Part shown: positions 17,577-26,708 of the stretch, piece after piece
Position numbering within the stretch: position 1 is the first letter of the stretch
Layout: the number at the start of each line of letters is the position of its first letter
DNA from: Pseudomonas fluorescens
GTDB lineage: Bacteria > Pseudomonadota > Gammaproteobacteria > Pseudomonadales > Pseudomonadaceae
DNA: 64,000 bases
Reading direction: 5' to 3'
NCBI RefSeq assembly: GCF_004683905.1
Contig: NZ_CP038438.1
Location: 3,844,001-3,908,000 of the forward strand
Made by a program: the position numbers and the translations under genes
Notes under the pieces: model-generated
What the model was told of the DNA's origin: nothing
Seen by the model: only the letters and a program-made list of their open reading frames with translations
Databases searched by the model: none

Positions 17577-17620
17577 AGATGATTGTTCTCATACAATAAT
17601 TTGTACAAGAACAATCATCT
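17577..17620 (-). terminator. Inverted repeat downstream of the exported-protein gene
   Basis: AGATGATTGTTCT and AGAACAATCATCT form a 13-bp perfect stem around an 18-base AT-rich loop just past the end of the minus-strand gene. Probably a transcript end, though no long U tract follows. Confidence 0.5.
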
Positions 17621-17634
17621 TGTAGAGTTAATAC

Positions 17635-18219
17635 TCAGCTTTCATGCTGACTGGTCACTTTTAATACATCGGTATAAGTGACAACTACGCTCTGCCCGAC
17701 TTTCAGATCTTTCAGCTTGGCCTGAATTTCAGGCTTTTTGACGTCGAGGATTTTCGACTGACCTTGAGGGTTTTCCAGGGTCACCTGATTATTCTTCAAA
17801 TCAATTTTGGTGATTTTCAGTTGCACCTGAATCTGGCGATAAGCCTCGCCGCCCGGGTTTTCGCTGCCCGGCGCCTTGCGCAGCTCGCCGCTACGCTCGA
17901 CGGTGCCAGGCAGACCTTTATCTACATCGGTATCGAGGTAAGCCGCCACCGAGCGTTGTACTTCGACTTTTACCAGATCGCCGACCTGAAGATTGGCGAG
18001 GTTTTTCGCCTTGTCGCTGAGCTGAACGTGAACTTGACGACCTTCGGCGCCTTCGAGCACCACCTGATGGTTGGCTGCATCGACGGCCAGCACTTTGGTG
18101 GTGACCTGATCGCCCTCGACGGTGGCGGACAGCGGAATATCGGCCGCCATGGCGCCGAAGCTGGTGGCGGACAGGACGGTTGCGAGGGTGATGGCCTTGG
18201 CCAGAGCGTGGAGCTTCAT
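17635..18219 (-). CDS. Exported protein of unknown function
   Basis: 194 residues. A clear Sec signal peptide (MKLHALAKAITLATVLSATS ending at AMA-A) fixes the start at 18219; CAGGGAAAG lies upstream. The mature part is beta-rich with two repeated motifs of the type V.LEGAEGRQV and VTLENPQGQSK, each next to DLKVGQ/NLQVGDLV segments, suggesting duplicated small OB- or SH3-like barrels. Periplasmic. No enzyme motif is visible. It forms its own unit, bounded downstream by an inverted repeat. Confidence 0.75.
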   Translation of the reverse strand: MKLHALAKAITLATVLSATSFGAMAADIPLSATVEGDQVTTKVLAVDAANHQVVLEGAEGRQVHVQLSDKAKNLANLQVGDLVKVEVQRSVAAYLDTDVDKGLPGTVERSGELRKAPGSENPGGEAYRQIQVQLKITKIDLKNNQVTLENPQGQSKILDVKKPEIQAKLKDLKVGQSVVVTYTDVLKVTSQHES

Positions 18220-18304
18220 AAGCGGTACTTTCCCTGTAATGAATGGCAGCAACCGGCGCCAACGTCTGTTTGGCGCCGAATGTGCCACTGAGCATAGACG
18301 CTGT

Positions 18305-18487
18305 TCAGGGCTTGGCTTTCGTTTCTGACGCGGCGGTCTCCTGCGCGGTGGACTCGCCACTGGCGGTGCCCTTGCCGCTGTCCTCGCGCTGTTTGGGGTC
18401 GGTCGGGCGCAGGGCGTCGTTGTCGCGCTCGGTTTCTCCCGTTGGCCGGGGTTCGTCGGGGTGTTCGCTGGGGGATACGGGTTTCAT
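18305..18487 (-). CDS. Small hydrophilic protein
   Basis: 60 residues, very rich in E, D, T, S, P and K with no hydrophobic core (MKPVSPSEHPDEPRPTGETE...), so likely disordered. GAGGAG sits 7 bases before the ATG. It follows the next upstream gene by 11 bases, forming a two-gene operon. Function unknown. Confidence 0.65.
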   Translation of the reverse strand: MKPVSPSEHPDEPRPTGETERDNDALRPTDPKQREDSGKGTASGESTAQETAASETKAKP

Positions 18488-18498
18488 GGTGGTTCTCC

Positions 18499-18741
18499 TC
18501 AGGCGTCAGGGTCATCCAGTTCATTGGTAACGTTCACGGCAGGCGAATCCTTGTGCAGGTCATCGGCCTTGGCGCGCAGGATCTGCCACTGCTCCAGATC
18601 GATCGCGCCCTGGCCGAGCAGGTCGTCGGTGATGCGTTGCAGGTCGAAGTAGTGAGCGTCGGGGGATTGCTGCCAGTAGGTCTGATCGTCGAACAGACGC
18701 TGCCACGTGGTGAGGTCGGGAGGTTGCAGGTCGTCGCTCAT
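18499..18741 (-). CDS. Small acidic hypothetical protein
   Basis: 80 residues, acidic and rich in W, D, Q and L (TTWQRLFDDQTYWQQSPD). No recognised domain. First gene of a two-gene operon with the 60-residue hydrophilic protein, whose start codon lies 11 bases after this stop. Confidence 0.65.
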   Translation of the reverse strand: MSDDLQPPDLTTWQRLFDDQTYWQQSPDAHYFDLQRITDDLLGQGAIDLEQWQILRAKADDLHKDSPAVNVTNELDDPDA

Positions 18742-18846
18742 GGGGGGAGTCCTCGCCGGGGCCTCGAAATGGGCCGGGATTGATCGGTAGAGGATGGTAG
18801 ACGGGGCGGAGTTCCAGGCAATTGCTCTGTGGGTGACTGTACCGGC

Positions 18847-18875
18847 GCCTTCGCGGGCAAGCCCGCTCCCACAGG
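18847..18875. repeat. Single REP element
   Basis: GCCTTCGCGGGCAAGCCCGC followed by TCCCACAGG, the common P. fluorescens-group REP, in the gap between two minus-strand transcription units. Confidence 0.75.
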
Positions 18876-18891
18876 GGTTTGTGTACGAAAC

Positions 18892-19962
18892 TCAGTACCC
18901 GGTCATTTCCAGATAGCCGCGCCCGCCATGGCTGCCGCTGATCCGCACCGGCCCTTCCCAGTAAGGGATGCGCAGGTTCATCCAGGCGTCGGGATTGAGC
19001 GCGTCGAGGCTGATGTCGAGGTGTTTGTCGGGAATGCTGATCGACCAGCGCACCGGCATCTTACGTCCGGCGACTTTGGCGGTGTCCTGAGGCGTGAGTT
19101 TGATCTGCGCGCCGTGCAGGGTTTCGGTCTGGCCGTCGGCGTTGATCCAGGTGCCGGTCAGATACGGCGCGCCGTCGGTTTGCCGGGTGCGAAACAGCAT
19201 CAGCGACTCACCACTGTCCAGGTGCAGGGAAAACCAGTCCCACCCGGTCTGATTGGCTGCCAGCGGCTGACTGCTCCATTCACGATCCAGCCACGCCGGG
19301 CCGCTGACGGTGTAGGTCTGGCCGTCGATTTGCAGGGTGCCGCTGGCCTGAAAAAACGGCTGACTGTAGTAGTACGAAGCCTGACCCTGTTCGGATTTTC
19401 GGCTGAAACCGTTGTCACCTTGCAACACCAGTGGACGACTGGAGGTGAGGTGCAATTGATAGCTGAAAGCTTTGTCGCTGGCACTGAGTTGCAGATCGGT
19501 CAGCGGATCCTGCGCCTGACTGGCGAAGCGCCAATCATCGATCCACGCCTCGAACGGCGCGACGTTCACCCCGGCCTGCCCTACTCCGCCCCGGGCATAG
19601 CGCTCGGCGGCATGGTGCACGGTGGCCGACGTCACGGCGGCATGGCCGAGCCAGATTGTCTGGTTGGCCCAGCCCGGTTGCTCTGCCGCAGGCTTTAACG
19701 CACTGCGAAACAGCGTCCATTGCACACCGAAATCGTGACCCTGCCGGTCCTTGAGATTGGCGGTGACATACCACCACTCGATACGAAAACCATCATGTGC
19801 GCCGTGATCTGCCGGGAAGCTGAACACACGCCCCGGCACCACGGCGGTGAACTGCGCAGCCTGATCGCCAAGCCCGGCGAAGCCCTTCTGCTCAGGCGCA
19901 GGCTGATCGCAGCCGCCCAACAGCAGCAGCGCGAACAGTAGCGCAACCCGGTTAATCCTCAT
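18892..19962 (-). CDS. Lipoprotein of the CrtC/AttH lipocalin-like family
   Basis: 356 residues. LLLLGGC is a lipobox, so it is predicted to be lipid-anchored. The body matches the AttH/carotenoid 1,2-hydratase-like double lipocalin family: FSFPADHGAHDGFRIEWWYV near the start, AWLDREWSSQ and WDWFSLHLDSGESLMLF in the middle. In AttEFGH-type systems such a protein accompanies an FtsX-like permease and an ATPase, exactly as here. Its ATG overlaps the end of the permease gene, so all three form one operon. The substrate is unknown; true carotenoid hydration is not expected. Confidence 0.85.
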   Translation of the reverse strand: MRINRVALLFALLLLGGCDQPAPEQKGFAGLGDQAAQFTAVVPGRVFSFPADHGAHDGFRIEWWYVTANLKDRQGHDFGVQWTLFRSALKPAAEQPGWANQTIWLGHAAVTSATVHHAAERYARGGVGQAGVNVAPFEAWIDDWRFASQAQDPLTDLQLSASDKAFSYQLHLTSSRPLVLQGDNGFSRKSEQGQASYYYSQPFFQASGTLQIDGQTYTVSGPAWLDREWSSQPLAANQTGWDWFSLHLDSGESLMLFRTRQTDGAPYLTGTWINADGQTETLHGAQIKLTPQDTAKVAGRKMPVRWSISIPDKHLDISLDALNPDAWMNLRIPYWEGPVRISGSHGGRGYLEMTGY

Positions 19963-22423
19963 GGGCAAACGTCCTCAGCAGATCCGCCGGTTGCGTGCGG
20001 TACAACGAATACAGCGGCCACGCCGAGGCCAACAGCGTCGCCAGCAACGCCAGCCCGAGCAACTGCAGCAGTTGCAGCGGAAAGATCCGCAACGGCAAGC
20101 GCCAGCCGAATGCCTGCACGTTGATCACCGCATCCAGACACCACGCCAACGCGATCCCCAATGGCAACGCCAGCACCAGCGTCAACACCGCCAGCAGCCA
20201 GGTCTGGCCGAGGTTGAGCAGCATCAACTGGCGGCGCGTCACGCCCAAGGCCCACAGCGGCGCCAGTTGCCCTAGGCGGCTCTGGCTCTGAGTCAGCAGG
20301 CTGATGAACAGCGCGACACCGGCCACCGCCAAAGTCAGGCTGTTGAGCGCGGCGGTGGCGGCGAAAGTGCGTTCGAAAACCTGCACCGACCACCCCTTGA
20401 GCCGCGCCTGATCGACGATGCGGCTGTCATCGAGCTGAAAGCGCGTTTGCAGCGCAGACAAAAACGGCGGGATATCGGGCGGCGCGATGCGCAGGTTGAA
20501 ACGGTTCGGCGTCAGTGACGGCCACAGCCGCAGCAGATGATTGCTGTTGACCAGCACGTGCCCCTTGGGATTGCCGTAGTCGGCGTAGATCCCGACGATC
20601 CGCGGTGACCACGCCCCGCCCGGTGTCGGCACGTTCAAATGATTCCCCGCCCGCACCTTCAGCCGTCGTGCCAGTTGTTCGCTGAGCATCACTGAATCGT
20701 CGTTCGCCAGATGCGCCCACGGATCTCCGGCAATCGCCTCGAGCAACGGCCAGTGCTGGCGATAATAAGGATGATCGATCACCCCGAAGACATCCGCCGG
20801 CCAGCCTTGCAGGGTCACCGCGACTTGCCAGTTGGGCAGCACCGCGCTGACGTTCGGCTGTTGCTTGAGCCAGGCGTACATCTCGCGCGATTGCGCCGGA
20901 TTGACCGGGTTGAGGTACAGCTCGGCACTGAGGCGCTGTTCGAGCCAGTCGTCGAAGGTCTGGCGAAAACCGGCGGTCATGCTGCCGGCGCCGATATTGG
21001 CCGACAGCGCCAGCAGCAGCGCCATCAGCGCCAGACTGAGTGCCGGCAGTTGCTGGCGGCAATCGGCGAGAAACCACTGACCGAGTACCGAGCGACTAAG
21101 CCCGAGCAACGGATTGAGCACCGCGCTGAGCACCACCGGCAACGCCAGCGCAGCGCCGAGCAGCAACCCGGCCATCAACACAAATCCACTGCCAAGGCTG
21201 TCACCGAATAGCAACGCCAGCAGCGCGATCAGTCCCAGCACCGCCGCCAGCCAACCCTGACGGCGCAACCAGCGCGCATGTTGCTGATGCCAGGCCTGCG
21301 GATCCGCCACCGCCAACAGCGGCAAGCGTGCCGCACGCAGCAGACTGTTGGCACCGGCCAGCAACGCGCCGAACAGGCTCAAACCAATACCGCTGAACCA
21401 CCACCACGGACTCAGGCGCAACTGCCCCGCCACTTCCGCGCCATAAAGGCCGCGCAGGCTGGCGGCGACATCCGGCAGCAACACGCTCGCCAGCCAGTAA
21501 CCGCTGATGACTCCGAACACCCCGCCAGCCAACGCCAACACACCGAGCTCGACGACCAGACAGCCGATCAACATCCGCGCACTGACCCCGCAGGCGCGCA
21601 ACGTACGCAGCAGGCCGCGACGTTGTTCCAGTGCCAGACCGATCGCCGCGTGCACGATGAACAGTCCGACCAGAAACGAGAGAAAGCCCAAGGCATCCAG
21701 GTTGAGGTGAAAGCTCTCGGTCAGGCGCGAAAGATTGTTTTCCTCGGCGCTGCTTTTGAGCTGCAGCCGGCCATTGAACGCGGCCGGCAGCTCGCCATGA
21801 AAATCCTTGGGCAGTAACAAGCGTGACAGTTGCCCGGGCTGTTCGAGCACGGTTTGCGCGACGCCGATGTCGACCAGCAACATGCCCGGTGCCATGTCCT
21901 TTTGCGCGTGCAGCGGCGGCAGCGTCTGGCCGCTGGCGGTTTGCGGCGTGGCGCCTTCGGTCAGGCCCAAGGCGTGCAGGGTTTCCGGTGAAATCCACGT
22001 GCTGCCCGGCGGCGAGAAGAACGCGACGATGCGCTCGATCGGCATCGCCTGCCCGGCCACCGCAGCGTCCGTCGGCAGCGACACCGGTTCGATGCCCATC
22101 AGTTGCAGCCGCTGATCCGGATGATCCTTGAGCATCAGCCGGCCTTGCAGCAGCGGCGACACCGGCCAGCCTGCGCGGCGCAGATCGATGAACCACTGCT
22201 GGGTGAACGTCGCACCGCTCGGTGTGGCCAGACTGGCCTGAGGTTCGCCGCCGATCATCTGGCTGGCCCGGGCGTAACTGTCGCGGGCCTGACTGTTCAG
22301 CGCCTCGACCCCGGTCAGCAGGCTGGTCGCCAGCCACAACCCGGTCAGCACACTGAAGAACTGCACCGGATGCCGCCGCCAATGGCTGAGTAGCGCGCGC
22401 AGGGTTTGCCAGAAAACGTTCAC
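19952..22423 (-). CDS. ABC transporter permease, FtsX/MacB-like, double module
   Basis: 823 residues with two FtsX cores: TM1 at about residue 22-40, then a large periplasmic domain, three TMs (about 245-400), further TMs in the middle, and a last block with three TMs near the C-terminus. This is the YbbP/AttF-G-like arrangement of large MacB-superfamily permeases that act as mechanotransmitters for lipoprotein or lipophilic substrates. It lies between the ATPase gene (4-base overlap, ATGA) and the CrtC-like lipoprotein gene (11-base overlap). The operon likely makes an inner-membrane complex handling a lipidic or cell-envelope substrate. Confidence 0.88.
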   Translation of the reverse strand: MNVFWQTLRALLSHWRRHPVQFFSVLTGLWLATSLLTGVEALNSQARDSYARASQMIGGEPQASLATPSGATFTQQWFIDLRRAGWPVSPLLQGRLMLKDHPDQRLQLMGIEPVSLPTDAAVAGQAMPIERIVAFFSPPGSTWISPETLHALGLTEGATPQTASGQTLPPLHAQKDMAPGMLLVDIGVAQTVLEQPGQLSRLLLPKDFHGELPAAFNGRLQLKSSAEENNLSRLTESFHLNLDALGFLSFLVGLFIVHAAIGLALEQRRGLLRTLRACGVSARMLIGCLVVELGVLALAGGVFGVISGYWLASVLLPDVAASLRGLYGAEVAGQLRLSPWWWFSGIGLSLFGALLAGANSLLRAARLPLLAVADPQAWHQQHARWLRRQGWLAAVLGLIALLALLFGDSLGSGFVLMAGLLLGAALALPVVLSAVLNPLLGLSRSVLGQWFLADCRQQLPALSLALMALLLALSANIGAGSMTAGFRQTFDDWLEQRLSAELYLNPVNPAQSREMYAWLKQQPNVSAVLPNWQVAVTLQGWPADVFGVIDHPYYRQHWPLLEAIAGDPWAHLANDDSVMLSEQLARRLKVRAGNHLNVPTPGGAWSPRIVGIYADYGNPKGHVLVNSNHLLRLWPSLTPNRFNLRIAPPDIPPFLSALQTRFQLDDSRIVDQARLKGWSVQVFERTFAATAALNSLTLAVAGVALFISLLTQSQSRLGQLAPLWALGVTRRQLMLLNLGQTWLLAVLTLVLALPLGIALAWCLDAVINVQAFGWRLPLRIFPLQLLQLLGLALLATLLASAWPLYSLYRTQPADLLRTFAHED

Positions 22424-23073
22424 GTCAGCCGGCCACTGGACAACACCACCCGCTGCGCCAACCGCGCCGCCACGCGTGGGCTGTGGGTGACCATCAACAG
22501 CGTGGTCGGCGTGTCGTCGAGCAGCTCGAGCAACAGGCGCAGCACTTCATCGCTGGTGGCTTCGTCGAGGCTGCCGGTGGGTTCGTCGGCCAGCAACAGT
22601 TTTGGCCGCGACGCCAAGGCTCGGGCCAAAGCCACCCGCTGCTGCTGGCCGCCAGAAAGCTGTTCGGGGTAACGCTTGAGCAACTCGCCCAACCCCAGAC
22701 GCTGCACCAGATGCGCCTGCCAGCGCGGCTCATGGCGCCCGGCCAGACGCGCCTGAAACGCCAGATTGTCCTCGACCCGCAGGCTGCCGATCAGGTTGAA
22801 CTGCTGGAACACCAGACCGATTTCAGTGCGCCGCCAGTCGGCCAATTGCGCTTCGTTCATGCTTTCCAGCCGATGCTCGCCGCTGCGGATGCTGCCGCGA
22901 TCAACCTTGTCGAGGCCGGCGATCAGGTGCAGCAAGGTGCTTTTGCCGCTGCCGGATTCGCCCATCAGCGCCAGACTGCTGCCGGGCTCGAGGGTCAGGT
23001 CGATGCCTTGCAGCACCGGTAACGGGCCTTGGGGGGTGAGGTAACTTTTGAACACGCCTTGAACCTGAAGCAT
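22420..23073 (-). CDS. ABC transporter ATP-binding protein, LolD/MacB type
   Basis: 217 residues. All ATPase motifs are present: Walker A GESGSGKST, Q-loop VFQQFNLI, signature LSGGQQQR, Walker B LLLADEPT and the His switch VTHS. The sequence is closest to the LolD/MacB/YbbA clade that partners with FtsX-like permeases. The ATG at 23073 is preferred over a TTG ten codons upstream. First gene of the three-gene operon with the permease and the lipoprotein. Confidence 0.93.
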   Translation of the reverse strand: MLQVQGVFKSYLTPQGPLPVLQGIDLTLEPGSSLALMGESGSGKSTLLHLIAGLDKVDRGSIRSGEHRLESMNEAQLADWRRTEIGLVFQQFNLIGSLRVEDNLAFQARLAGRHEPRWQAHLVQRLGLGELLKRYPEQLSGGQQQRVALARALASRPKLLLADEPTGSLDEATSDEVLRLLLELLDDTPTTLLMVTHSPRVAARLAQRVVLSSGRLT

Positions 23074-23146
23074 GCCGCCATCCGTTGGGTCAGTGTGGGG
23101 CAAGGATAGCGGATTGCGGTCTCTTCAGATCAGTGGTGTTTGCACT

Positions 23147-23249
23147 GGCCTCATCGCTGGCAAGCCAGCTCCCACAGTGTTTTTGGGTGTATTCAGTATT
23201 TGTGAACAACCTCAATCCCTGTGGGAGCTGGCTTGCCAGCGATGAGGCC
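23147..23249. repeat. REPIN
   Basis: Near-perfect arms of about 30 bases (GGCCTCATCGCTGGCAAGCC... and complement) around a 41-base spacer, between two minus-strand genes. Typical Pseudomonas REP doublet. Confidence 0.85.
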
Positions 23250-23268
23250 CGTTGGCCCGACACAAATC

Positions 23269-24966
23269 TCAATCCCCGGTCGCCACACTGGTCGCCGCCG
23301 CACCCGGCGTGACGATGGTCTTCAGATCAATATGCTTCCACTCAGGCTTGGCCCCCAGCCGCGCATTGAAGCGGTAGTTGAAGGTGAAGTCGTCCGCCGT
23401 CGGCAGCGTCAACGGTTTGCCGTACAGCGCCTCGACTCCCGCCAGGTCATACCCCATCAACTGCAGCAGCGTCGGAAAAATGTTGTAGTGGCTGGAGCGG
23501 TCCTTGTTCGCCGGCAACGCTTGCGCCCAGTCTGGCCCGTGCAGTTGATCGCCCTGAATCACCACCAGTGGCACCAGCCCTTCTTCCTCCACCGGATCGC
23601 CACCGCAGTGGGTATTGAGCCCGGGGTTGCCGCGTTCATGCAGGTCCTGGCCGTGATCGGAGGTGTAGATCAGCAGCGCATTGTGCAAATTGGCCTGGGC
23701 AAATACCCGGGCGAAGAACTCGCCGACATTCCACAGCACGGTGTTCTTGTAGGCGTTGCGGTACAGCACCCAGTCATCCGGCTGGCCGTTGAAACCGTCG
23801 CGCTTACCGGTATCCGCCACTTCGGTGAATTGCCCGCGCGGCAAGGTCGGACGGTAGGCCATGAAGGCGTCGGGGTATTTGTCGTGCACCGGGAAATGCG
23901 CGCCGACCTTGTTGATCACCACCAACTCCGGCTGATCATCGTTGAGCAATTCGATCAGCTTGGCGGCGGCAGCCATGTCGCGGTCGCGCACGCTGGTCTG
24001 GTCAAACTGGACGAATTCATCGATGTCTTTTTTCTCGGTGTCGGTCATCAGGTTCTGCAGATTGCCGGCAGTGCGCTGAGCGTCGATGTACACCGTGCGC
24101 AACCCGGCCTTTTTCGCGTACTGCCAGATCGACGGCAGCGTGCTGTTGATGCGCATGTAATCGGCGCGGGTGCCGCCGTAGCGCAACGTGACGTTGGTGT
24201 CGGCGCTGCAATTGGCGATGGATGCGGCGTAGCCGTAGTTGAAAATGTCGACGCCCGGATGCGCCTGATTAAGGTTGCTGTGCACTCCGAACGGCGCGTT
24301 GATGTCCAGATAATTGCCGGAAATGCTTTCGTCGATGATCAGCACGATGTCGTGATTGATCGCCACTGCGTTGCGCGCCAGCGTCACCGGCTCGCGCGGG
24401 CCGACCGTGTTGTGCAGCGCTTCATAAGCGAACAGGTTCAGATAGGCCAGCGGCGTGTACATGATCGGCAAACCGCGCGCGCCCTCGCCCGCCCGCAGGA
24501 ACAACACTGCGCTCAACAGCAGCACACCACACACCGGCGCCGCCACACGCAACGCGTTGGGCACCACCAGTGCATGGCGCGGTTTCAGACCGATGCCGAA
24601 CAGCAACAGCAGACCACTGAGCGCGCCATGAATGATCGCGTCGCGATACTGATAGGCGGCCTCCTGAATGAAGCCGCCGGAGTACACCAGCGAGACAAAA
24701 CTGCTGTAGCTCAGGTAATCCGCGGCGACCCGGGTATAGACATCGAAAAACACCGCCGAGACAAACAGTGTTATTGCGAACAAGTGGCGAATGAGAGCCT
24801 GACAAATATAAGCCGTTAGATATAACGCTAAAGTAAGCGCCAAAAACATCGCGCCAAAAAGAAGTACAGCAAAACCGACGCCGATAGCATTTAACCGATC
24901 AACGTAATATTCGGAATAAAGCAGCAAATAAACAATTAAAAGTACTTCTTTGGCATATCTGAACAT
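23269..24966 (-). CDS. Sulfatase-fold, phosphoethanolamine transferase-like membrane enzyme
   Basis: 565 residues from the ATG at 24966 (MFRYAKEVLLIVYLL). The N-terminal 200 residues hold about five TM segments; the rest is a periplasmic alkaline-phosphatase-fold domain. Visible metal/active-site features are IVLIIDESISGNYLDI (a Ser/Thr nucleophile segment like that of EptA), VINKVGAHFPVHDKYP and YTSDHGQDLHERG with NTHCGG. Such enzymes move phosphoethanolamine from phospholipid to lipid A or glycans, but the acceptor here is unknown. The nucleophile appears to be Ser rather than the usual Thr, so a different substrate is possible. Lies upstream of the EPS cluster in the opposite direction. 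Confidence 0.75.
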   Translation of the reverse strand: MFRYAKEVLLIVYLLLYSEYYVDRLNAIGVGFAVLLFGAMFLALTLALYLTAYICQALIRHLFAITLFVSAVFFDVYTRVAADYLSYSSFVSLVYSGGFIQEAAYQYRDAIIHGALSGLLLLFGIGLKPRHALVVPNALRVAAPVCGVLLLSAVLFLRAGEGARGLPIMYTPLAYLNLFAYEALHNTVGPREPVTLARNAVAINHDIVLIIDESISGNYLDINAPFGVHSNLNQAHPGVDIFNYGYAASIANCSADTNVTLRYGGTRADYMRINSTLPSIWQYAKKAGLRTVYIDAQRTAGNLQNLMTDTEKKDIDEFVQFDQTSVRDRDMAAAAKLIELLNDDQPELVVINKVGAHFPVHDKYPDAFMAYRPTLPRGQFTEVADTGKRDGFNGQPDDWVLYRNAYKNTVLWNVGEFFARVFAQANLHNALLIYTSDHGQDLHERGNPGLNTHCGGDPVEEEGLVPLVVIQGDQLHGPDWAQALPANKDRSSHYNIFPTLLQLMGYDLAGVEALYGKPLTLPTADDFTFNYRFNARLGAKPEWKHIDLKTIVTPGAAATSVATGD

Positions 24967-25355
24967 GGCGATACCGCTCGTGCAAAACGGCATGGAGTCA
25001 AAGGTTTGTCGGTCAGAACCTGACACTAGCACCCAGCCATCAAAGCGCAAGAATTGACTGTTTTCTTTAGAAAGCGTCAAAAAACCGGTGACTCAAATCT
25101 GACACACACAAAACGCTAGAAGCCTTTAAATTAAAGACTTACAACCGTTTATCGCTTATTTGAAATCTGAACAAATCTGCAAAAAAACAACAAATCCAAT
25201 CGCAGCAATGACTTGATGGCCAATCGCCAAAAAGCGCTCAAGTGTTATACAGGTGCAACATGTCATTTTGCTGACACGCTTTCCAAACCCTGCGCTATAC
25301 CCCTTTTACAGTCTTCTTCCGAACTTCTTCTTTTCGCTCTATCGAGGGTGCGCAG
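24967..25355. promoter_or_regulatory. Intergenic region with the presumed EPS operon promoter
   Basis: 390 AT-richer bases between divergent transcription units. It must contain the promoters of the sulfatase-like gene and of the 19-kb EPS cluster. I see no convincing -35/-10, sigma-54 or AlgU match and no terminator; a long leader of more than 100 bases is possible. Confidence 0.4.
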
Positions 25356-26708
25356 ATGGACGTGAGCGTATTTGGCACCGGCTATGTCGGATTAATTCAA
25401 GCCGCCGCACTTGCAGATGTAGGGCATCGGGTTTTATGTGTCGATATTGACCCCAACAAGATCAAGCAACTGCAACAAGCTGTGCCACCTATTAGTGAGC
25501 CAGGTCTTTCCAGCACCCTCGAAGAAAACATCAAGGCCGGCCGCTTGCTCTTTAGCACCCAGGCCAGCGACGCGGTGGAGCATGCCGAGCTGATTTTCAT
25601 CGCCGTGGGCACGCCGGCCGATGAAGACGGTTCCGCCGACCTGACCCACGTGCTCAACGTCGCCCGGGAGATCGCCTCGCACATGGAGGCCGATCGCACC
25701 CTGATCATCAAGTCCACGGTGCCGGTCGGCACGGCGGACCAGGTCGCCGCCAAGGCCAGCGAAGAGTTGCAGCGCCGTGGCCGCAGCAGCCTCAAAGTGC
25801 GGGTGGTGTCCAACCCCGAATTCCTCAAGGAAGGCAGCGCCCTCGCCGATTGCATGCGCCCGGACCGGATCATCGTCGGCACCCGCGATGACGAAGCCCG
25901 CGAGCAGATGAGCGAGCTGTACGCGCCGTTCTGCCGTAACCACGAAAAGCTGATGTTCATGGACAACCGCAGCGCCGAGCTGACGAAGTACGCGGCCAAC
26001 GCGATGCTCGCCACGCGCATCAGCTTCATGAACGAACTGGCCAACCTCACCGAACTGCTCGGCGCCGACATCGAAGCGGTGCGCAAAGGCATCGGCTCCG
26101 ACCCGCGCATCGGCTACCACTTCATTTACCCCGGTTGCGGCTTCGGCGGTTCATGCTTCCCCAAGGATCTGCGCGCCCTGCTGCACACCGCCGAACACAA
26201 CGGCATGCCGCTGAAATTGCTGCGCAGCGTCACCGACGTCAACGACAGCCAGCGGCACATCCTCTTCGGCAAACTCAAGGCGCAGTTTCCGCAGGGTCTG
26301 GCCGGCAAGTCGATTGCGATTTGGGGCCTGGCGTTCAAACCCAATACCGATGACATGCGCGAAGCCCCCAGCCGCTACCTGATGGACGCGCTGTGGGCCG
26401 AAGGCGCCAGCGTGCAGGCCTACGATCCGGAAGCCATGTCCGAATGCCGGCGCCTGTACGGCTATCGCAACGACCTGCACCTGTGCGCCACCCGCGACGA
26501 CACCCTGGAAGATGCCGATGCGCTGGTGATCTGCACCGAGTGGAAGAATTTTCGCGTAGTGGATTTCGAGCTGCTGGCGAGCAAGCTGCGCTCGAAAGTG
26601 ATTGTCGACGGTCGCAACCTCTACAACCCGGAACACGTGGCCGCCGCCGGTCTGCATTACAGCGGCATCGGCCTGCGCCACATCGCTCCGGAAGGACTGC
26701 GCCCATGA
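25356..26708 (+). CDS. ugd: UDP-glucose 6-dehydrogenase
   Basis: 450 residues. Oxidises UDP-glucose to UDP-glucuronate with two NAD+. N-terminal Rossmann motif GTGYVGL, then TPADEDGSADL, STVPVGT and VVSNPEFLKEGSA; the catalytic Cys is in GCGFGGSCFPKD; the C-terminal domain has GLAFKPNTDDMREAPS. Full family length. It is the first gene of the EPS cluster and supplies the acidic sugar precursor; the epimerase gene follows with an ATGA overlap. Start ATG preceded by GAGGGTGCGCAG. Confidence 0.96.
   Translation: MDVSVFGTGYVGLIQAAALADVGHRVLCVDIDPNKIKQLQQAVPPISEPGLSSTLEENIKAGRLLFSTQASDAVEHAELIFIAVGTPADEDGSADLTHVLNVAREIASHMEADRTLIIKSTVPVGTADQVAAKASEELQRRGRSSLKVRVVSNPEFLKEGSALADCMRPDRIIVGTRDDEAREQMSELYAPFCRNHEKLMFMDNRSAELTKYAANAMLATRISFMNELANLTELLGADIEAVRKGIGSDPRIGYHFIYPGCGFGGSCFPKDLRALLHTAEHNGMPLKLLRSVTDVNDSQRHILFGKLKAQFPQGLAGKSIAIWGLAFKPNTDDMREAPSRYLMDALWAEGASVQAYDPEAMSECRRLYGYRNDLHLCATRDDTLEDADALVICTEWKNFRVVDFELLASKLRSKVIVDGRNLYNPEHVAAAGLHYSGIGLRHIAPEGLRP

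Noticed and set aside
25200..25355. Sigma-54 or AlgU promoter before ugd
   Set aside because: GCTGACACG...CCC and GAACTT...TATCGA do not satisfy the consensus spacing.
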